DNA of 64,000 bases from NCBI RefSeq assembly GCF_013364235.1, contig NZ_CP054919.1:349276-413275 (forward strand), in the 5' to 3' direction. Made by a program: the position numbers and the translations under genes. Numbering within the stretch: position 1 is the first letter of the stretch; each line of letters begins with the position of its first letter. The notes under the pieces are model-generated. The model worked only from the letters and a program-made list of their open reading frames with translations, was not told the DNA's origin and did not search any database. Source of the stretch: Kitasatospora sp. NA04385 (GTDB lineage: Bacteria > Actinomycetota > Actinomycetes > Streptomycetales > Streptomycetaceae). Of this stretch, positions 27,338-36,716 are shown in pieces.

Positions 27338-27343
27338 CCCGCC

Positions 27344-27393
27344 GCACCCCGCCCCGCCACTCCACCGGCTCCCGGGGAGGCGGGGCGGGGTGC
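27344..27393. terminator. Bidirectional terminator between metE and metF
   Basis: A perfect 15-bp stem, GCACCCCGCCCCGCC with GGCGGGGCGGGGTGC, and a 20-nt loop fill the gap between the convergent stops of metE (27337) and metF (27405). It can serve both strands. Confidence 0.75.
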
Positions 27394-27404
27394 GCCGCAG
27401 GGGG

Positions 27405-28322
27405 TCAGCCGGAGCCGGGCAGCCCGAGGTTGCGGTAGATCTCCGTGGTGACCGTGGAGAAGTTCATGGTCATGAAATGGATTCCCGGCGCACCCTCGGC
27501 GAGCAGCCTCCGGCACATTTCGGTGGCGAATTCGATGCCGATCGCCCGCACTGCGGCGGGGTCGCCCTCGTTCCGCTCCAGCGCGTCCGAAAGGCGGGAC
27601 GGAATCACGGCCGTGCTGAGCTGCGGAATTCTCCGCAGCGAGCGGACCGTGGTGACCGGCATGATTTCCGGAATGATCGGCGTCGCGCATCCGGCGCGTT
27701 CCAGGTCGTCCCGGAAACGCAGGTAGCCGTCCGTTTCGAAGAACATCTGGGTGATCGCGTAGTCGGCGCCCGCGCGGCATTTCGCGATGAAGTGCCGCAG
27801 GTCCGCGGCCCGGTCCGGGGAGCGCGGGTGCTGCTCGGGGAAGGCCGCCACGCCGACGCAGAAGTCGCCGGACTCCTTGATCAGGCGCACCAGGTCGGCG
27901 GCGTACTCCACGCCCCCGGGGTGCCGGTGCCAGGGGCCCAGCGGGTCGCCGGGCGGGTCGCCGCGCAGCGCGAGGATGTTGCGCACGCCCTGGTCGGCGT
28001 AGTGGCCGAGGATGTTGCGCAGCTCGGCCACGCTGTGCCCGACGGCGGTCAGGTGGGCCGCCGGGGTGAGCGTCGTCTCCTGGGCGATCCGCCCGGTGAC
28101 GGCGACGGTGCGGCCCCGGGTCGAGCCGCCGGCGCCGTACGTCACCGAGACGAAGGTCGGCGCCAGCGCCTCCAGGCGGCGGATCGCGGCCCACAGGCCG
28201 GCCTCGGCCTCGGCGCTGCGCGGTGGCATGAATTCGAAGGAGTAGGAGCGCCGTCCGGTGGCCAGGAGTTCGGCGACGGTGGCGGCACGGTCGGTCCGGA
28301 TGGAAGAGGATCCCAGCGTCAT
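27405..28322 (-). CDS. metF: 5,10-methylenetetrahydrofolate reductase
   Basis: 305 aa starting [20 protein letters not shown]. It reduces methylene-THF to methyl-THF, the methyl donor for MetE. Family motifs: [12 protein letters not shown] (catalytic Glu region), [26 protein letters not shown] and [13 protein letters not shown], in the right order and length. It is convergent with metE and divergent from folP, so enzymes of folate and methionine metabolism cluster here. No riboswitch lies in its own 105-nt leader. Confidence 0.95.
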   Translation of the reverse strand: MTLGSSSIRTDRAATVAELLATGRRSYSFEFMPPRSAEAEAGLWAAIRRLEALAPTFVSVTYGAGGSTRGRTVAVTGRIAQETTLTPAAHLTAVGHSVAELRNILGHYADQGVRNILALRGDPPGDPLGPWHRHPGGVEYAADLVRLIKESGDFCVGVAAFPEQHPRSPDRAADLRHFIAKCRAGADYAITQMFFETDGYLRFRDDLERAGCATPIIPEIMPVTTVRSLRRIPQLSTAVIPSRLSDALERNEGDPAAVRAIGIEFATEMCRRLLAEGAPGIHFMTMNFSTVTTEIYRNLGLPGSG

Positions 28323-28427
28323 GACGGAATGCTAACGAGCCGTCGGCGGAATGATCTGCCACTGTCCGACATGTGATACGAAATGGCCGGTTCATTTCCG
28401 CCGAACGGGCGGGCCGGGAGGAGACGA

Positions 28428-29379
28428 ATGAGTGGTTCAGGAGTATTTTCGGGCGCTCTTCCGGGCATTCCGGAATGGGGGAGGTGCGCGGTGATGGGCG
28501 TCGTGAACGTCACTCCCGACTCGTTCTCGGACGGCGGCCGGTGGCCGTCCGCGCGGGCCGCGGTCGCCCGCGGTCTGGCCCTGGTCGCGGCCGGCGCCGA
28601 CCTGGTGGACGTGGGCGGCGAGTCGACCCGGCCGGGGGCGGTGCGGGTGCCGGCCGAGGTGGAGCGGGCCCGGGTGCTGCCGGTGGTGCGGGCGCTGGCC
28701 GCCGAGGGGGTGCTGGTCAGCGTGGACACCGTGCGGGCGGGCCTGGCCGAGGCGGCGGTGGCGGCCGGGGCGCGGCTGGTCAACGACGTCAGCGGCGGCC
28801 GGGCCGACCCGGCGATGGCCCGGTGGCGGCGGCCACGGGGCGGCGTTCGTGGTGATGAACTGGCGGGGCCCCGCCGAGCAGCGGCAGCGCCCGGCCGCGG
28901 GCGGCGCGGCGGTGCGGGCGGTCGCGGCGGTCGGCCGGCAGCTGGACGCCCTGGTCGCGGCGGGCGTCGACCCGGGGCAGCTGCTGGTCGATCCCGGGCT
29001 GGGCTTCACCGGCTCCCGGGCCGAGGACTGGGCGCTGCTGGCCGCGCTGGACGCCTGGCGGTCGCTGGGCCGCCCGGTGCTGGTCGGGGCCTCCCGCAAG
29101 CGCTTCCTGGGCGAGCTGCTGGCCGACCCGGCGACCGGCGCGCCCCGCCCGGTCCACGAGCGGGACGACGCGACGGCCGCGGTGAGCACCCTGGCCGCAC
29201 TGGCCGGGGCGTGGGCGGTGCGGGTGCACGAGGTCCGCGCCAGCGCGGACGCGGTACGGGTGGCCGCGGCGGCCGGTCGGCCGGCCCCGCCCGGACCGGT
29301 CTCCCCCGTCCCGGAGAACGCCGACGGGCCGGTCCGTGCCCCGCACGCGGGGTGCGAACCGGCCCTCCGGGGCGGCTAG
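28428..29379 (+). pseudogene. folP: Dihydropteroate synthase, frame broken in a G-rich run
   Basis: The ATG at 28428 has GGGAGGAG 6 nt upstream. The first frame encodes VMGVVNVTPDSFSDGG and VDVGGESTRPGA, the pterin-binding motifs of DHPS, up to NDVSGGRADPAMA near 28820. The protein then continues in another frame from about 28840 (FVVMNWRGPAEQ, LLVDPGLGFTGS, VLVGASRKRFLGELL) to a stop at 29379. Two missing G residues within about 25 nt would explain the shift, since VAAATG appears in the intermediate frame. It is either a real lesion or a sequencing error. If intact, the enzyme would be about 317 aa and make dihydropteroate in folate synthesis. A second folP elsewhere would be needed if it is truly broken. 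Confidence 0.8.
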
Positions 29380-29468
29380 TCCGCGGCGGGGACGGCCGGG
29401 GACGGGCCGGCGCGGGGAGCAGGTGGTGTGTCCGTCGTGCCCCCGCCCGTGCCCGGCCTCGCCGGAGA

Positions 29469-30946
29469 TCAGCTGCCGTAGCGCAGGGCGACGGTGTCGC
29501 CGACGTTGACGGTGGTGGCGCGGGTGGCGGCGGTGGAGGTTCCGTTGTCGAGGCGGACCTTCCAGGTGTTGGCACCCGCGTTGGCGGTGCCGTTGACGGC
29601 GGTGACGGTGCCGGTGCCGCTGGAGGGGGTGACGGAGGTGACGCAGCCGCTCGGGGTGGCGGTGGCGGCGGCGTCCAGGACGGCGCCGAGCGTCGTGGTG
29701 GTGCCGGTCGGGGTGAGGGTGACGGCGCAGACCTTGAGGCTGCCGGTGCCGTCGTCGACGGTGAGCGCGACCCGGGCGGCGGTGCCGGAGGTGAACGCGG
29801 AGGTGGCGACCCAGGTGGGGGCGCCGGAGGTGACGGGGGTGGGCGGGGCGGCGGTGAACCCGGCGCCGGCCACCGCGCGCAGCCCGTCCACGGAGGCGTA
29901 CGCGGACGGCGTGGTGTCGGTGGACTGGTACTTGAAGCCGCCGCCGGGGTTGAACTGCAGGGAGATCAGGTAGTCGACCGGGGTCTTGCCGCTGCCGCTG
30001 GTGAACGCGGCGCCCTGCGGGTTGATGCCGCAGGCGTTCAGGCCGGAGACCGCCCAGCCGTTGGAGTCGGTGTTGGGGCCCCACATGGCGGCGAACGAGC
30101 CGTTGGCGTTCAGGTTGGCGGACAGGAAGCTCGCGGCGGAGGTGATCGCGCTGTCGGTCTTCGGCACCCCGGCCACGCAGAGCGAGGCCATCGCGGCGCC
30201 GGTCATGTCGATGTCGGAGGTCTTGGCGAGTTCGGTCGGGTTCCCGGCGGCCTTGCTGTAGTTCCAGCCGCCGTCGGTGTGCTGGTTGGCGCGGACGGCG
30301 GCGGCCGTGGCGTCGAGCAGGGCCTGCGGGACGCGCTGCCCGCCCGCCTGGGTGCGGGCGCCGCCGAGGGCGAGCAGGCCGAAGACGGTGCCGTTGAAGT
30401 TGGCGGACGGCCCCCAGTAGCCGGGTTCGGCGCTCTGCCAGTAGGCGGCGAGGTCGGCGACCAGGTTGCGTCCGGCGCCGACCCGGGCCGGGTCGATGCC
30501 GGCCGCGTAGGAGTTGAGGATGGCCCGCTCGTAGTCGGTGACCACCGGGGACCCGCCGGGCCAGGTGCCGGCGGCGAGCTGGCCCCGGTAGACGGTGCGG
30601 GCGTTCTTGGCCGGGTCGCTGCCGGGCAGCACGTCCACGGCGGCGGTCCCGGCGGCGGCGAGCGCGCTGAACGCCCACTCGTTGGACAGCCCGCCGGAGG
30701 TGACGTAGCTGCCGTCGGCGGCTTGCAGGGTCTTCAGGTAGGCGACGCCGTTGGTCTTCGAGGTGGCGATCTGGGTGGGCGTGGCGGCCTGCGCGGGGAC
30801 GGCGGTGCACAGCAGCGCGCCCGCGGCGAGGACGACGGCGGCGGGGCGGGCGGCCCGGACGGTGCGGGCGGTCCGGGCGGTGCGGGCGGTCCGGCGGTGC
30901 GGGGCGCCCGGGCGGTGCGGGCGGCGGGACGGTTCGCGGCGGTCAC
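29469..30946 (-). CDS. Secreted intrinsic-factor-like cobalamin-binding candidate (barrel + DUF4430-like domain)
   Basis: The mature protein starts after a signal peptide ending AVPAQA. It has an alpha/alpha prenyltransferase/squalene-cyclase-type repeat barrel (TDGGWNYSKAAGNP, NGSFAAMWGPNTDSNGWA, GGGFKYQSTDTTPSAYAS). A C-terminal beta domain with the DUF4430/transcobalamin-C-terminal pattern follows (TLGAVLDAAA, TVTAVNGTANAGANTWKV, VNVGDTVALRYG). This is the domain order of vertebrate intrinsic factor. A cobalamin riboswitch lies upstream on the same strand. The best start, GTG 30946 with AAGGAG upstream, is one base out of frame with the mature protein. A frameshift in the repeated GCACCGCCCGGACC tract near 30880 is therefore likely, possibly a sequencing error. 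Confidence 0.75.
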
Positions 30947-31064
30947 GGCGGACTCCTTGGGTCGGGGCGCCGACGCGTCCCCGTTCCACCGCCGGGCGCG
31001 CGGGCGTCCGGCCGGAGTTCGGGGCGGCCGCCGCCCGGATCGCGTGGGTGGCTTTCGCTCGTGG

Positions 31065-31190
31065 TGCACGGCCGGCAGGCATTCGGACTCGGGCGCGTGG
31101 AGGCCCCTCACCGCTGCGCGTCAGTCCCGGATTCCCACCGGGTTCCCCTGCGCGGCCACCGGGGACCGTACCCCACGGAGACCGCCGCCG
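31065..31190 (-). promoter_or_regulatory. Cobalamin riboswitch of the intrinsic-factor-like gene
   Basis: On the minus strand the core reads GGGGAACCCGGTGGGAATCC, GGGACTGACGCGCAGCGGTG and, at the 3' end, GAGTCCGAATGCCTGCC. These match the conserved aptamer of cobalamin riboswitches. It ends about 120 nt before the GTG at 30946. It is divergent from another cobalamin riboswitch 175 nt away. Confidence 0.9.
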
Positions 31191-31364
31191 ACAGGTGACG
31201 TACCCGACACCGCCGAGCCGGCCGACCCGGCGCCGCAGCTCCGACGTACCGTCAACTTCCTTCCGCGAAGGACTCTTTGCAGACCACGTCCGAGCCCCCG
31301 CCCCGCGCTCCCCCGCGCCCCTCGCGCGGCTCCGGCCTCCTGACCACTCGTTGACTCCCCTGCG

Positions 31365-31492
31365 GAACGCGTGGTCTGATGAACGGGTTTTCCACCTCGG
31401 CAGTCAGGGGAAGCCGGTCCGAATCCGGCGCTGACCCGCAACCGTGGCCCCGTCCGTGCGACGGGGGAGCCGGAATGCCTGCGGCCGGGGGT
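31365..31492 (+). promoter_or_regulatory. Cobalamin riboswitch of the surface-protein/ECF operon
   Basis: The plus strand has GGGGAAGCCGGTCCGAATCC, GGCGCTGACCCGCAACCGTG and GGGAGCCGGAATGCCTGC, the canonical cobalamin-aptamer blocks. It precedes the operon starting at 31602. The gap 31191-31364 between the two divergent riboswitches must hold both promoters; I see no clear consensus boxes. Confidence 0.93.
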
Positions 31493-31601
31493 TCGTCAGC
31501 ACCACATGCGTCGTCGCGGACTACGGCGCAGTCGGTACGGGGGCCCGTCCGCCGTCCGCTGCCTTGTCACACCCCGCCACGACCCGATCAGGGAGTCACC
31601 G

Positions 31602-34454
31602 GTGAGGGTCAGTCACAGCAGCACCAGCACGCACCCGTCCAGAACCCTCGGCCGCCGCCCGGCCGCCGTCCTGCTCGCCACGCTCGTCGCGGCCGCCAGC
31701 ACCGGCACCCTGCTGCTCGGGCACCCGGGCACGGCGGCCGCCGACCCGATCGAGCAGTGCACCGCCACCACCGGCGCGATCGTCGCGGTCGACTTCTCCC
31801 CGTGGGGCGGCGGCCTGGTGCGCGGCTGCGACGCCCACCCGAGCACCGGCATGAACCTGCTGCACCACGCCGGGTTCACCACCGAGGGCACCGTGCACGA
31901 CGGCCCCGGCTTCGTCTGCCGGATCGGCACCGACGCGTTCGCCACCGGCACCCGGTACCCGACCGCCGCCACCGAGCCCTGCACCACCACCCCGCAGGCC
32001 ACCGCCTACTGGTCGTACTGGATCGCCGAACCCGGCGCCGCCACCTGGACGTACAGCCGCTTCGGCGCGGACGGGCAGCGGCCGAAGGCGGGCGAGGTCG
32101 AAGCCTGGGTGTACGGGGCGACCGACCTGGACGGGGGCGGCGGCGGACCGCGGTTCACCCCGGACGAGGTGCGGGCGAAGAACACCACCGGCCCGTCCCC
32201 GTCGTCCTCCCCCGCCGACCCGAGCCCGTCGCCGTCCCCGAGCCCGAGCCCGAGCAGCACCCCGCCCGCCCGCACCGCCGACCCGGCCGCCGCCGCGGCC
32301 TGGCTGGCCGGCCGACTGACCGACGGCGACCACATGGTGAACCCGGCCGACGACACCGTCGACTTCCCGCGCACCGCGCTGACCGCGCTCTCGCTGGCCG
32401 GCTCCGGCACCCAGGACGCCGCGCTGCGCAGGGTCACCGCGTACCTGGCCGCGCACGCCGACGCGTTCCTGTTCCCGGACGGCACGTCCGCCGACGCCGT
32501 GCCCGGGGCCCGGGCCGCCGCGATGCTGGCCCTGGTCGCCGAGGCCACCGGGCACGACCCGCGCTCCTTCGGCGGCCGCGACCTGATCGCCGCGCTCACC
32601 GACCACGTCTGCGACGCCGCCGGCCGGGCCGGGCAGTGCAGCGCCGCCGGGGACTTCCAGGGCGCCGCCAACCCGTGGAACCAGGCGCTCGGCGTGATCG
32701 CGCTGGCCCGCGCCGGGGTCGTCCCGGCGCCCGCCGTGCTGGACCGGTTCGCCGGGGTGCAGTGCGGCGACGGCGGCTTCGCCGGGACGCTGATCCGCCC
32801 CGGCCAGTACTGCGAGTCCGATCCGCTGTCCACCGCCGAGGGCGTGCTCGCCCTGCACCTGGCGGGCGGGCGGCAGCAGGTCCTGGACCGCGCGGTGGCC
32901 TGGCTGGCCGCCCAGCAGCAGGCCGACGGGTCCTTCCTCCCCTACCCGGGCGGCTCGCCCGAGACCTTCTCCACCGCCGCCGCGGCCCAGGCCCTGCGGG
33001 CGGCCGGCCGCACCACCGAGGCGGACCGGGCCACCGCCTGGCTGACCGGACGGCAGAACGGCGACGGCGGCCTCGGCCCGGACGAGTGGGCGCCGGACTC
33101 CGAGGCGCCCGCCACCGAGCAGGCCGTCCTCGCCTTCACCGGCACCGACCCGTCCACCGTGCTGCGGCAGTCGGACGCCCCGCAGCCCGCCTGGACCCCG
33201 GACCTGGCCAAGGCCGGCGCCTACCTCACCGCCCCCGCCCGGCTGCTGGACGGCCACTACTACGAGGCCTTCCCGGACTCCGGGTTCGCCGACTTCGGCC
33301 TGACCATCGACACCGCGTACGCGCTCGCCGCCACCGGGAGCGACGACGCGGCGCTGCGCCGGATCACCGACTTCCTGGACGGGCAGGGCAAGGACGGCGC
33401 CGAGCGCTCCGTCAACGACTGGTCGGCGATCGGCACCGAGTGGGCGGGCGGCGGCTCGATCGGCAAGGAAGCGCTGCTCGCCGAGATCGTCGGGCGCGAT
33501 CCGCGGAACTTCGGCGGGCAGGACCTGATCGCCGCCCTGGACAAGTTGGTGTGCGACCACGCCGACCCGAACGCGGGCTGCGACGGGCCCGGCAACTACC
33601 AGTGGGCGCAGTCGGTGTTCTCGCAGGCCCTCGGCGTGCTGGCCCAGGTCCGGGCGGGGCACGCCGAGCAGGCCGGGCCCGCGGCCGGCTACCTGCGCGG
33701 CCTGCAGAACGCGGACGGCTCCTGGCCCAGCCTGATCCCCAACTCCCGCACCCCGGACGTGGATTCCACCGCGATGGCGGCGATGGCGCTCGACCTGCTG
33801 GACGACCCGGAGAGCAAGCGGGCCGTCGAACGGGCGCTGGCCTGGCTGGCCGCCCAGCAGTTGCCGGACGGCGGCTTCCCCGGCACGGCGGGCGACTCGG
33901 TCAACTCGGCCGCCCTCGCCCTCCAGGGCCTGAGCCTGCGCCAGGGCAGCTACGCGGCGCGGATCGCCCGGGCCACCGAGTTCCTGGCCGGGCAGCAGAA
34001 CGCGGACGGCGGCTTCACGGTCGCCGCCGACGGCCCGCGCACCTCGGACGTGCGCGCCTCCGCCCAGGCCGCGGGCGGGGCCACCGGCCGCTCCTTCGGC
34101 ACCCTCAGCCACCACCTGGACGACGGCACCCCGGAGCCCAGCGGCTCCCCGTCCCCGTCCCCGTCGTCCTCCGCGGAGCCGACCGGATCGCCCTCGCCCT
34201 CGTCCTCGCCCTCGCCGTCCCCCTCCTCGCCGCCGTCCCCCTCCCCCTCTGCCTCTGCCGCGCCCTCGCAGAGCGGCGCTCCCGGCACGGTGGTGGACAC
34301 CTCGACGGGTGGCGGCTCGACCTCCGACGGGCTGGCGTTCACCGGCACCGAGGCGCTCGAACTGGTCGTCCCCGGGCTGCTGTTGACGGCGTCCGGCGGT
34401 GCGGTGCTGGTCGCGGTCCGGCGCCGGACGAAGGCCGACGGGGGCAGCAGGTGA
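31602..34454 (+). CDS. Surface protein: DUF4430-like domain + long prenyltransferase-type repeat region, LAFTG sortase anchor
   Basis: 950 aa from GTG 31602 (GGGAG 6 nt upstream). A signal peptide ends near GTAAADP. A beta domain of about 150 residues has four Cys (IEQCTATTG, RGCDAHPS, FVCRIG, EPCTTTP) and the DUF4430-like motif ATAYWSYW. A Ser/Pro linker follows, then about 600 residues of squalene-cyclase-type repeats (QADGSFLPYPGG, QNGDGGLG, QNADGSWPSL, LPDGGFPGT, QNADGGFTV). After a second Ser/Pro spacer the C-terminus has LAFTG, a hydrophobic helix and an RRR tail, which fits the LAXTG signal of class E sortases. The riboswitch and ECF genes point to cobalamin capture at the wall. Binding itself is inferred. 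Confidence 0.85.
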   Translation: MRVSHSSTSTHPSRTLGRRPAAVLLATLVAAASTGTLLLGHPGTAAADPIEQCTATTGAIVAVDFSPWGGGLVRGCDAHPSTGMNLLHHAGFTTEGTVHDGPGFVCRIGTDAFATGTRYPTAATEPCTTTPQATAYWSYWIAEPGAATWTYSRFGADGQRPKAGEVEAWVYGATDLDGGGGGPRFTPDEVRAKNTTGPSPSSSPADPSPSPSPSPSPSSTPPARTADPAAAAAWLAGRLTDGDHMVNPADDTVDFPRTALTALSLAGSGTQDAALRRVTAYLAAHADAFLFPDGTSADAVPGARAAAMLALVAEATGHDPRSFGGRDLIAALTDHVCDAAGRAGQCSAAGDFQGAANPWNQALGVIALARAGVVPAPAVLDRFAGVQCGDGGFAGTLIRPGQYCESDPLSTAEGVLALHLAGGRQQVLDRAVAWLAAQQQADGSFLPYPGGSPETFSTAAAAQALRAAGRTTEADRATAWLTGRQNGDGGLGPDEWAPDSEAPATEQAVLAFTGTDPSTVLRQSDAPQPAWTPDLAKAGAYLTAPARLLDGHYYEAFPDSGFADFGLTIDTAYALAATGSDDAALRRITDFLDGQGKDGAERSVNDWSAIGTEWAGGGSIGKEALLAEIVGRDPRNFGGQDLIAALDKLVCDHADPNAGCDGPGNYQWAQSVFSQALGVLAQVRAGHAEQAGPAAGYLRGLQNADGSWPSLIPNSRTPDVDSTAMAAMALDLLDDPESKRAVERALAWLAAQQLPDGGFPGTAGDSVNSAALALQGLSLRQGSYAARIARATEFLAGQQNADGGFTVAADGPRTSDVRASAQAAGGATGRSFGTLSHHLDDGTPEPSGSPSPSPSSSAEPTGSPSPSSSPSPSPSSPPSPSPSASAAPSQSGAPGTVVDTSTGGGSTSDGLAFTGTEALELVVPGLLLTASGGAVLVAVRRRTKADGGSR

Positions 34455-35509
34455 GCGGGCGCCTGGCCCGTCCGGCCCGGCTGGGCGCGGCGGCGGGCAC
34501 GGTGCTGGCCGTGGCGCTCGGCGGGCTGGCCCCGTCGCCCGCGCGGGCGGCGGCGCTGCCGATGGAGCAGTGCACGACCAGCCAGAACGTGGTGCTGGCC
34601 ATCGACTTCGGCCGCTGGGGCGGCCCGGTGCTGCGCGCCTGCGGCAGCACGCCCACCACCGGCTACCAACTGCTCAACCAGGGCGGCTGGAAGACCACCG
34701 GCACCCAGCACGACGGCCCGGGCTTCATCTGCCGGATCGGGTACAGCGGCTACCAGGGCGGCAAACAGTTCCCGCCGCCCGAGCAGGAGAAGTGCGTGCT
34801 GACCCCGCCGGCCACCGCGTACTGGTCGTACTGGCACGCCGATCCGGGCCAGAACACCTGGTCCTACAGCCAGTTGGGGGCGATGAGCTACAAGCCGGTG
34901 CCGGGCGGCGTCGATGCCTGGGTGTTCGGCGAGACCGACATCGGCGGCACCCGCGGCGGCCCGTCCTTCTCGCCCGACTCGGTGCGCGCCCACAACTCGG
35001 CTCCGGGCGGCTCGACTTCAGGCGGATCGACTTCGGGCTCCGGCACGAACGGCGGTACCGGCAGCACCGGCGGTGGCGGCGGCACCAGCAGCGGTGGCGG
35101 CACCGGGGGCGGCGCGACGAAGGCCGCGACCGGCGCCCCGAAGAACGGCGGCACCGGCAACGGCGGTGGCACCGGAGGCAGTTCGGACGGGGCGCCACCC
35201 ACCGACCCCGCCGCCGAGACGCCGCCCTCCCCCGCCCCGTCGGACTCCGCGTCCGCCGCCGCGACCGCCTCCGACGCGCCCTCCGGTTCACCCTCCGCGC
35301 CGCCCACCGGCTCCCCGTCGCCCGCCCCGAGCGGCACCTCCCCGGCCCCGATGGACGCCGCCCCGCTCGGGGACGCCCCGCGCCGCTCCTCCGGCTCGAT
35401 CGCCCCGGTGGTGACGGGCGTGGCGCTGGTGGCCGCGCTGGGCACCGCGACGGCGGTGGTGGCGGTGCGCCGCCGCCGGGCGGCCGGTGACGGGCCGGCC
35501 GAGGAGTGA
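34451..35509 (+). CDS. Membrane-anchored DUF4430-like (transcobalamin C-terminal-like) protein
   Basis: 352 aa; its GTG overlaps the stop of the previous gene (GTGA). A signal peptide ends at PARAAALP. The beta domain (about residues 35-175) is a paralogue of the N-terminal domain of the upstream protein, with the same four Cys (MEQCTTSQN, RACGSTP, FICRIG, EKCVLTP) and ATAYWSYWHADPGQNTWSYS. A Gly/Ser/Pro-rich spacer of about 140 residues leads to a C-terminal membrane helix (VVTGVALVAALGTATAVVAV) and an RRRR tail without an LAXTG motif. It has no barrel, so it could pair with a barrel from a neighbour or pass ligand to the transporter. That is inference. Confidence 0.8.
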   Translation: MSGRLARPARLGAAAGTVLAVALGGLAPSPARAAALPMEQCTTSQNVVLAIDFGRWGGPVLRACGSTPTTGYQLLNQGGWKTTGTQHDGPGFICRIGYSGYQGGKQFPPPEQEKCVLTPPATAYWSYWHADPGQNTWSYSQLGAMSYKPVPGGVDAWVFGETDIGGTRGGPSFSPDSVRAHNSAPGGSTSGGSTSGSGTNGGTGSTGGGGGTSSGGGTGGGATKAATGAPKNGGTGNGGGTGGSSDGAPPTDPAAETPPSPAPSDSASAAATASDAPSGSPSAPPTGSPSPAPSGTSPAPMDAAPLGDAPRRSSGSIAPVVTGVALVAALGTATAVVAVRRRRAAGDGPAEE

Positions 35510-36716
35510 GCCCGCGCGAGGCGGTCGACTCCGGCCGGCGGATCCCGCGCGACCTGCACCCGCTGGCCTGGTGGGCGTGGGCGCTGGCGCTGGGCACAGC
35601 GGCGTCGCGGACCACCAATCCGCTGCTGCTCCTGCTGGTCCTGGCGGTGCTGGGTTTCGTGGTGACCGCGCGCCGCACCGAGGCCCCGTGGGCGCGCGGC
35701 TTCCGGTACTACCTGTGGCTGGCGCTGACGATCGTGGCGATCCGGGTGCTGTTCCGGTGCGTGTTCGCCACCGGGGTGACGCCGGACGACCACGTGATCC
35801 TCACTCTGCCGCACCTCCCCACCCCCGCCTGGTACGCGGGCATCGAGATCGGCGGCCCGGTGTCGCTGGAGGCGGTGCTGTCCTCGGCGGTGGACGGGCT
35901 GCGGCTGGCGTGCCTGATGTGCTGCATCGGCGCGGCCAACACGCTGGCCAATCCGAAGCGCGCGCTGCGGGTGCTGCCGGGCGCGCTGTACGAGCTGGGG
36001 GTGGCGGTGACGGTGTCGCTGAGCGTCGCCCCGCAGTTGGTGGCGAGCGTCCAACGGGTGCGCCGGGCAAGGCGGTTGCGGGCCGGGCAGACCGGCGGGC
36101 TGCGGGCGCTGCGCGGGATCGCGGTGCCGGTGCTGAGCGACGCACTGGACCGCTCGCTGCACCTGGCGGCGGCGATGGACTCGCGCGGCTACGGCCGTTC
36201 CGGCACCGCCACCCGGGCCTCCCGGCGGCTCACCGGCGCGCTGCTGCTGTCGGGCATGGGCGGCCTGTGCACCGGCCTGTACGGGCTGCTGGACGGGACG
36301 GCCCCGGCCTGGCTGGGCCTGCCGGGGCTGGCGGCCGGGTCGGCGCTGTGCGTGGCGGGCCTGGCGCTGGGCGGGCGGCGGGTGCGGCGCACCACGTACC
36401 GGCCCGATCCGTGGCGGGGCGCCGAGTGGGGGGTGGCGGGGTGCGGTGTCGCCGCCGCCGTGCTGCTGTGCGTCACCGTCGGCTATGCCGCCACCGACCT
36501 CAACCCCTCGCTGTACCCGCTGAGTTGGCCCTCCCTCCCGCCGGTCCCGGCGCTGGCCCTGCTGCTGGCCGGGGCGGCGGGGGCGCGGGGACGGCCGGGC
36601 CGCCCGCCGACCGCCCCGCCGGGCCGTCCGCGCGCCCCACCCGGCCGTCCCCGCGCCCCGCCCGGCCGTCCCCGCGCCCCGCCGCCGACCGCGAACTCTC
36701 CGAGGTGTCCGAGTGA
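35506..36716 (+). CDS. ECF transporter transmembrane T component (3' end frameshifted)
   Basis: The GTG at 35506 overlaps the preceding stop. The protein has the EcfT helices (LALGTAASRTTNPLLLLLVL, WLALTIVAIRVLFR) and the coupling motifs AMDSRGYGRS and VQRVRRARRLRAG. The frame then has no stop until 38376 and would run across the ATPase gene. The frame that ends at 36716 (RELSEVSE) overlaps the ATPase GTG in a GTGA, as expected for this operon. I therefore place a one-base shift near 36570-36600, within a G-run just before a 21-nt tandem repeat. It may be real or a sequencing error. Confidence 0.75.

Noticed and set aside
31506..31601. Upstream ATG at 31506 as start of the surface protein
   Set aside because: It has no ribosome site and adds Arg-rich residues before a normal signal peptide; GTG 31602 with GGGAG is better.
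36600..36690. 21-nt repeats near the EcfT end considered as a CRISPR-like or regulatory array
   Set aside because: Directly adjoining units without spacers; they encode a Pro/Arg-rich tail.
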